Positions 59,673 to 64,000 of a stretch of 64,000 bases of DNA are shown one piece after another. The notes below the pieces were generated by a model, which saw nothing but the letters and a program-made list of their open reading frames with translations, ran no database searches and was not told the DNA's origin. A program made the position numbers and the translations under genes. The stretch is from Polyangiaceae bacterium. Lineage in GTDB: Bacteria > Myxococcota_A > Polyangia > Polyangiales > Polyangiaceae. The stretch lies in the NCBI GenBank assembly GCA_020633235.1, contig JACKEA010000004.1:558001-622000 (forward strand). The letters run 5' to 3'. Each line of letters begins with the position of its first letter. The stretch's first letter is position 1.

Positions 59673-61427
59673 GTGGCTCTGTTCAAGTCGCGCCCGAACT
59701 TCGAGGTTCGCGTTCCCAACCGCTTGGCCCCCGGACAGCGTTTCGTCGCGGAGGTCACCGCCTTCATGAAGCGGGACGTGGAAGTGGAGTTCGTGGATGC
59801 CTGGCTCACGGGTGTGGAGCGCGCCGTGGTGGGCTCCGGCAACTCCGCGGCCAGCGCCCAGGAGTACATCACCAACCTTCACGCGCGGCTGATGGGGCCC
59901 GGCAAGCTCGCCAAAGGACAGCAGAGCTTTCGCTGCCGCTTCGAGATCCCAGAAGGTGCTCCGCCCAGCTATCAGACGCTCTCCTCCACCGTGAGCTATC
60001 GGCTGATGGTGCACGCGTCCATCGCGTGGTGGCCGGATCGCCGCTCGAAGTTCATCCTGGAGGTGGCGCCAAAACCGCAGCGCGGCGCGCCGAGCCCCTT
60101 CGTGTTCGCATCCGCCGAAGGACCCGCGGGCAGCGAGCCCTACGTGGAAGCGAGCGTTGCCGATCAGATCGTGGTGCCCGGGGAAGTGCTGGAGGGTCGC
60201 GTGGCGCTCTTCAATGCGGCGTTTCACGGTGTGAAGATCGCGTTCGTCGGGCGTCAGACGAGCCGCGTCGGCAAGCGCCAGGCGACGGTGGACGTGCAGC
60301 GCTACGAGCTCACGCTTCCGATCCAGGATCGCCGCGACGGCGACGCCATCCCGTTTCGGACGCGGGTGCCCGCGCTGGCCCCGAGCTTTCGCTCCAAGCT
60401 CTTGCGTTTGGATTGGGTGCTGCGCGTGAGCGGCATGCGGCGGCTGGCGCGGGACGTGAGCGCCGAAGCGCCGCTCTTGGTGCTGCCGGCGGGCACGCCG
60501 GATCCCGACAAGCCGCGGCAAGCGCCGCCTGCCGTGGGCACGCCGCGGCTGAACGAGGTGTGGGCGTACATCGCGCGGGAGCTCGACATGGAGCTATCGG
60601 GCGAGGCGCTGCACGCGAAGATTGGACCGGTGCGCATCGTGGTGCAGCAAGAGCTCCGTCAGGGAGCTGGGGTGTACCTGGTGGCACGGCTCGGCTATCC
60701 GTCCTTGGGGCTTTCGCTCGACGGCGGAGTGCTGTCCGGCTTCTCGCGCCTGTGGGGAGGTGCGGAGAGGGTGAAGCGCGGCGAGCACTACTTTGCCGGG
60801 CGCGACACCGCGCAGGTGGAAGCGTTCGTGGACGCGCTGGCGCTGGTTTCCGTGGACGCCACCATCGCAGACGTGAATGACGAAGAGCTGCTGCTCGAGA
60901 AGGGCGAAGCGACGCAGCGCCACAGCGAGATCCACGCGTTCGCCGTGCAAGCGCTGGCGATCGCGAAGCGCTGGGAGCGTGCCGTGGGGGCGATACCGCC
61001 GCCCGCGGCGTTCAGCGACGAGAGCGTGGCCGCCTGGCGCCGATTGGCCGCGGGGATCGGCGCCGAGCTCGTGCCGGCGAGCATGTCCGCGGCCGGCCAG
61101 TTCGAGGGACGCCGCGCGCGCGCAGAGACGCGCTTCGATGCAGACGGCGCGCCGATGACCACCGTGGTGACGCTCGCGATGGAGCCGCCCATCGTGACGG
61201 ACGTGCAATCGTGGAATGCCGAAGAGGGCGGCGACGTGCACGTGAGCGGCGGTGACGCAGCCGTCGCCGCGCTCAAAGAGGCGTGTTTGGCCTTCGAGGT
61301 GGAGCGAGAGCTGCTCAGCGCGACCCTCCCCGCGCCGCTGCCGTCGGAAGCGCCGGCCTTGAGCGCCTTCGCGCGCCTGGTCGACTTGGAAATCGCCCTC
61401 CGCACCCAGCGGTCCGGCTACCGCTGA
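59673..61427 (+). CDS. Arrestin-fold N-terminal protein
   Basis: A 584-residue protein of unknown function. The first 280 residues have two beta-sandwich domains like arrestins and SpoOM (FEVRVPNRLAPGQRFVAEVT, VADQIVVPGEVLEGRVALFN). The remainder is an alpha/beta region (IGPVRIVVQQELRQGAGVYL; later VSGGDAAVAALKEACLAFEV). No signal or helix spans, so it is cytoplasmic. GTG start, tightly coupled to peptidase E (3 nt). Arrestin-like domains often scaffold membrane protein complexes. Confidence 0.6.
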   Translation: MALFKSRPNFEVRVPNRLAPGQRFVAEVTAFMKRDVEVEFVDAWLTGVERAVVGSGNSAASAQEYITNLHARLMGPGKLAKGQQSFRCRFEIPEGAPPSYQTLSSTVSYRLMVHASIAWWPDRRSKFILEVAPKPQRGAPSPFVFASAEGPAGSEPYVEASVADQIVVPGEVLEGRVALFNAAFHGVKIAFVGRQTSRVGKRQATVDVQRYELTLPIQDRRDGDAIPFRTRVPALAPSFRSKLLRLDWVLRVSGMRRLARDVSAEAPLLVLPAGTPDPDKPRQAPPAVGTPRLNEVWAYIARELDMELSGEALHAKIGPVRIVVQQELRQGAGVYLVARLGYPSLGLSLDGGVLSGFSRLWGGAERVKRGEHYFAGRDTAQVEAFVDALALVSVDATIADVNDEELLLEKGEATQRHSEIHAFAVQALAIAKRWERAVGAIPPPAAFSDESVAAWRRLAAGIGAELVPASMSAAGQFEGRRARAETRFDADGAPMTTVVTLAMEPPIVTDVQSWNAEEGGDVHVSGGDAAVAALKEACLAFEVERELLSATLPAPLPSEAPALSAFARLVDLEIALRTQRSGYR

Positions 61428-61429
61428 TA

Positions 61430-61474
61430 CCGCGGCGAACCGACATTCAGCAGCAGCTTGTCGGGCCGCCGCGG
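61430..61474. repeat. Inverted pair of the dispersed CCGCGGCGGACC motif
   Basis: CCGCGGCGAACCGACA (61430-61445) and TGTCGGGCCGCCGCGG (61459-61474) match at 14 of 16 positions as an inverted repeat, starting 2 nt after the arrestin-like gene's stop. Likely a hairpin at the transcript end. Confidence 0.65.
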
Positions 61475-61515
61475 AACCACGGGGAACATCCACCCTCGAA
61501 AGGCGTCGAAGGGAC

Positions 61516-62316
61516 GTGCGCGTTCTTCTACCGGTGGCGATGATCTCGATGAGCTGCGCGGCCCGTTCTCCGACGCCGCTTCCGGAGGCGGTGATTCAGG
61601 TGCGCCTTACGGCGCCGCGCGCCCAGGCCACACTTGTGCCGGCCTGCACGAGCGACGAGCCGATGGTTGAGCTGCCGGCGTCGCTTCAGTGTGGGCGCGA
61701 GAGCATTGCGGTGTGCCGCCTGTCGGTGCCACTCAAGGTGACGAGCTGCAGCTCGACGCCCATTGTCGTGGAACGGGCGGAGCTGCGTCAGGGGGGGGAG
61801 ATGGTCGTACGTTGGGACTTCGACCCGGTGGCGCTGCCCCACGGCCAGAGCATCACGCGGGACCTGGGGCTATGGCGGGAAGGGAGCGCCAAGCTCGTGG
61901 TGCGCTATCGCGCCGCGGACGACAGCGTTCGCGAGCTGTCACGCGAAGTGGCGGTAACGCATCCGGAGCGGAAGCGGCGGCTCGAGGAATGTGGCGCCTG
62001 CAGCGGGGACTGGGGCGTGCACGGTCTCAGCGGCGTGGAGAGCTGCAACTGCCGCACGAAAGACGCAGGCCAAGAGTGCCGTGATGGTCGCGAGTGTGAA
62101 GGTGAGTGCCTCTACGACCACGGTGAGGAGGTGCAGGCGGCCTCCAGGAGCTGCAGCGGTGGACGCTGTACCATCCAGTTGCGAATGACGCGCTTGGTGG
62201 GTCGTTGCGCCCCGTTCCGGACGACCTTCGGCTGTCACTCCTATTTGCCGGACGGAGAAGGAGAACGCGCGCCACACATCGGCGCGGCGCGCGTTCCTCA
62301 CGTCTGCGTCGACTGA
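61516..62316 (+). CDS. Cys-rich lipoprotein
   Basis: A 266-residue lipoprotein (lipobox C14, ISMSCAAR; GTG start). A beta-rich first half (VVERAELRQGGEMVVRWDFD) is followed by a Cys-dense part with more than 12 cysteines (CGACSGDWGVHG, CNCRTKDAGQECRDGRECEG, SCSGGRC). Probably disulfide-stabilised at the cell surface. Convergent with the next lipoprotein, 1 nt apart. Confidence 0.65.
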   Translation: MRVLLPVAMISMSCAARSPTPLPEAVIQVRLTAPRAQATLVPACTSDEPMVELPASLQCGRESIAVCRLSVPLKVTSCSSTPIVVERAELRQGGEMVVRWDFDPVALPHGQSITRDLGLWREGSAKLVVRYRAADDSVRELSREVAVTHPERKRRLEECGACSGDWGVHGLSGVESCNCRTKDAGQECRDGRECEGECLYDHGEEVQAASRSCSGGRCTIQLRMTRLVGRCAPFRTTFGCHSYLPDGEGERAPHIGAARVPHVCVD

Positions 62317-62317
62317 G

Positions 62318-63043
62318 TCAGGGAGTGCTGCACTCGGTGGTGCAGTACGTGGTAACGCAGCTTCCGATGGCGTTGTACGCGTTCAGCGCGGTGCTGTTCT
62401 GCAGGCACGACGAGCAGTAGGTGTTGGCGCACGTATTGAGGTCCGCGGCCGTGGAGCAGTTGGTCACGATGCACTCGAGCAGGCCGGCGCAGTCGTTCAT
62501 CGAAAGGCAGGTATTGACCTCGGTGCAGCAGTTGTTGACGCTGCATTGGCCGCAGGCCGTGGAGGTGTCCGAGATATCCGTGCAGGTGGCGCCCAGGATC
62601 GTGGTCGAGCAGCTCGTGCTGCCGCCGGTTCCACCGAAGCCGCCCGTGGCGCCGGTGCCGCCAAAGCCGCCGGTGGTTCCACCGAAGCCGCCCGTGGCAC
62701 CGGTGCCGCCAAAGCCGCCGGTGGTGCCGCCGAAGCCACCCGTAGCGCCGGTGCCGCCGAAGCCGCCCGTCGGAGGAACGCCGCCCCCGCCGCCGGTGCC
62801 GCCTGGACCGCCGCCCACGCCGCTCACGCCGCCGGTGCCGACGCCACCGGTGTTGCCGGTGTTGCCCGAGCCACCCAGGCCGCCTTCGGGGATCGGCATG
62901 CAGGCATTGCTCTGCACGTCACAGTAGAGACCCGTGGGGCAGGTGCCGGCATCGCTGCACGGAGTGGCACCGCCACCGCCCGTGGACGAGCTACAGGCAC
63001 CCAACACGAGACCCAATAGACCAAACAGCGCGACGCGTTTCAT
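62318..63043 (-). CDS. Lipoprotein with GGFGGT repeat linker and Cys-rich domain
   Basis: A 241-residue lipoprotein (lipobox C17, LVLGACSS). Residues about 55-145 are GGFGGTGATGGFGGTTGG-type repeats. The C-terminal 95 residues have about 14 cysteines (CGQCSVNNCCTEVNTCLSMN, CANTYCSSCLQN). ATG at 63043. Function unknown; one of nine such lipoproteins here. Confidence 0.7.
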   Translation of the reverse strand: MKRVALFGLLGLVLGACSSSTGGGGATPCSDAGTCPTGLYCDVQSNACMPIPEGGLGGSGNTGNTGGVGTGGVSGVGGGPGGTGGGGGVPPTGGFGGTGATGGFGGTTGGFGGTGATGGFGGTTGGFGGTGATGGFGGTGGSTSCSTTILGATCTDISDTSTACGQCSVNNCCTEVNTCLSMNDCAGLLECIVTNCSTAADLNTCANTYCSSCLQNSTALNAYNAIGSCVTTYCTTECSTP

Positions 63044-63140
63044 AAGCAATCTCCCTTGACCCAAAGCGCAGGGCCTGCGCCTCCAACCGGGAGAAAACCT
63101 ACTCGTACGCGCCGCGCGTGCAAGACAATTGGCGGAAATT

Positions 63141-63863
63141 CTACTCGTGACCGCCCGGCTTCGCCGCATTCTGCGGGGATGGCGCGCTCGCGTCGTAGCC
63201 CAAGAGCAGCGGCGCGTTTTCTTGTGCTTCTGCGTTGCGGGACACGTAGTGATAGGTGTGCCGGCGGCCAAGGCGCGGAGTCTTGTGTTGGACGCACCAC
63301 ATCTCCGCGCCCCCCGTCTCCTGCCGCGTTTGCAGGCACAGCGGACAGGGCGGTTCGATCTCCGGCACCTCTTGTCGTGCGGCATCGTGAGTCTTCGGTC
63401 GCGCCACGAGCACCGGGCAATCCGCGAGGCGCGTCACACGTTCGGCAACAGAGCCGAGGATCATGCGCCGCAGTCCGCGGCGACCGTGCGTGCCGACGAT
63501 GATCAGATCTGCGTTCAGATCGACGGCGAGTCGCGTGATCTCCTCTGCTGGGTCACCAAGACGCACATGGCTCAATGCGCCACGGATGTGATCTCCACCC
63601 GGAGTGCTGCGCATCGTCTCCTCCACGTAGCCGGCGAGGGACTTGGCAGCTTGCTGCAGGGTGAGCTCTTCGCGGCCTTCGGACAGCTCCATCGCCACCA
63701 CGGGTCCAGAACCGGGCGCCACGTGAACGACGTGAAGATGCGACCCCGTTTCTCGCGCGGCCATCTGGATGCCCTGTCGCAGCGCGGCGTCGCCGGGATC
63801 GGAGAAGTCCAGTCCGACCAAGATCACCGGTCCTGCGGGTAGCCTCTTCTGAAGTGTTGCCAT
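63141..63863 (-). CDS. Universal stress protein with Cys-containing tail
   Basis: A 240-residue UspA-family protein. The nucleotide-binding loop is GTHGRRGLRRMILGS (124-138), a G-2x-G-9x-G-S pattern, so it probably binds ATP. A 75-residue tail carries C173, C176, C190 and H193 (PPCPLCLQTR, WCVQHK), a possible zinc site not part of the usual fold. The Shine-Dalgarno AGGAG is buried in a perfect hairpin with the start codon (see 63863-63900). Confidence 0.8.
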   Translation of the reverse strand: MATLQKRLPAGPVILVGLDFSDPGDAALRQGIQMAARETGSHLHVVHVAPGSGPVVAMELSEGREELTLQQAAKSLAGYVEETMRSTPGGDHIRGALSHVRLGDPAEEITRLAVDLNADLIIVGTHGRRGLRRMILGSVAERVTRLADCPVLVARPKTHDAARQEVPEIEPPCPLCLQTRQETGGAEMWCVQHKTPRLGRRHTYHYVSRNAEAQENAPLLLGYDASAPSPQNAAKPGGHE

Positions 63864-63900
63864 TCTGCTCCTCTCTTTCGTTCGTGGAAAAGGAGCAGAA
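63863..63900 (-). promoter_or_regulatory. Hairpin sequestering the USP ribosome binding site
   Basis: On the minus strand, TTCTGCTCCT (63900-63891) pairs perfectly over 10 bp with AGGAGCAGAA (63872-63863). The second arm contains the Shine-Dalgarno AGGAG, and its last A is the first base of the ATG. The 18-nt loop has no complementarity. This is the layout of an RNA thermometer or a ligand/protein-controlled leader. Confidence 0.7.
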
Positions 63901-64000
63901 ATCGTGCCGAACGAATGTGTGAGCGGGAGCGCACTCCGGCGAGGCGACGCGCCACGGAGTGGCAACACGACCCGCCCGAGCGCACGCAGCCAAGCCGGGT

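Overview
The window is a very GC-rich piece of a bacterial chromosome. Several traits suggest Myxococcota, probably Polyangia or a close relative. These are many lipoproteins with long Gly-Gly-Thr/Ser/Ala linkers behind the lipobox, a MopE-type metal-binding-motif lipoprotein, two large eukaryote-like Ser/Thr kinases, a Sel1-repeat protein, and an HNH protein of the multicopy myxobacterial type. This is inference from style and gene content; no rRNA or tRNA was seen. Many genes appear to start within about 6-11 nt of a TANNNT -10 box, so leaderless mRNAs are probably common.

Region 1 (1-6.7 kb) is part of an anaerobic benzoyl-CoA degradation locus. On the minus strand, had-oah-dch-tetR forms one tight operon (ring reduction product to ring opening). 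A second unit starts with bcrC and runs off the left edge into what is probably bcrB (class I ATP-dependent benzoyl-CoA reductase). A 46-bp block built around a CGAACGTTCG palindrome is shared upstream of had and of bcrC, and is the likely operator of the operon's own TetR. Separate loci carry all three subunits of a molybdenum 4-hydroxybenzoyl-CoA reductase: hcrA-hcrB at 21.8-25.1 kb and hcrC at 30.3-30.9 kb. HcrB has the four-cysteine [4Fe-4S] loop special to that enzyme. A MobA/MocA-like nucleotidyltransferase at 10.5 kb could mature its cofactor. Together they predict anaerobic use of 4-hydroxybenzoate or phenolic compounds via benzoyl-CoA.

Region 2 (6.7-16.8 kb): a GT2 glycosyltransferase; a TetR-radical SAM-membrane protein operon; the MocA-like protein; a YkgJ-type cysteine-cluster protein; a Tat-exported small protein; a DUF3604-SurA/PpiC-like-HupE/UreJ operon; and a membrane-anchored thioredoxin-fold protein. 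Region 3 (16.8-21.8 kb) is a patch with visibly more A/T and possible transfer: an HNH gene lies between a 3'-end remnant and an intact copy of a MopE-type lipoprotein. Region 4 (25-44 kb) holds surface lipoproteins, a cytochrome c, PLD-like and amidohydrolase enzymes, a methyltransferase, a purple-acid-phosphatase-like protein, a LeuA-like DRE-TIM enzyme, a large membrane glycosyltransferase, a lipid-anchored GH13 enzyme, a VWA lipoprotein and an expansin-like lipoprotein. Region 5 (44-64 kb): a GntR-small protein-GMC oxidoreductase operon, a frameshifted lipoprotein, a second radical SAM enzyme, a Sel1 protein, a 7-TM receptor-like kinase, a second kinase, a rhodanese-like lipoprotein, a ferritin-like lipoprotein-peptidase E-arrestin-fold operon and a universal stress protein whose ribosome binding site is buried in a perfect hairpin.

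Intergenic DNA is rich in structure: three clusters (39, 44.5 and 51.4 kb) of an imperfectly spaced CGTTCGGNNCCGAACG palindrome; two copies of a 68-bp double-hairpin element (2.9 and 50.0 kb); a dispersed 18-20 nt motif near gene ends; and two genes whose 3' ends, stop codon included, are tandemly copied. No CRISPR array, insertion sequence or origin was recognised.
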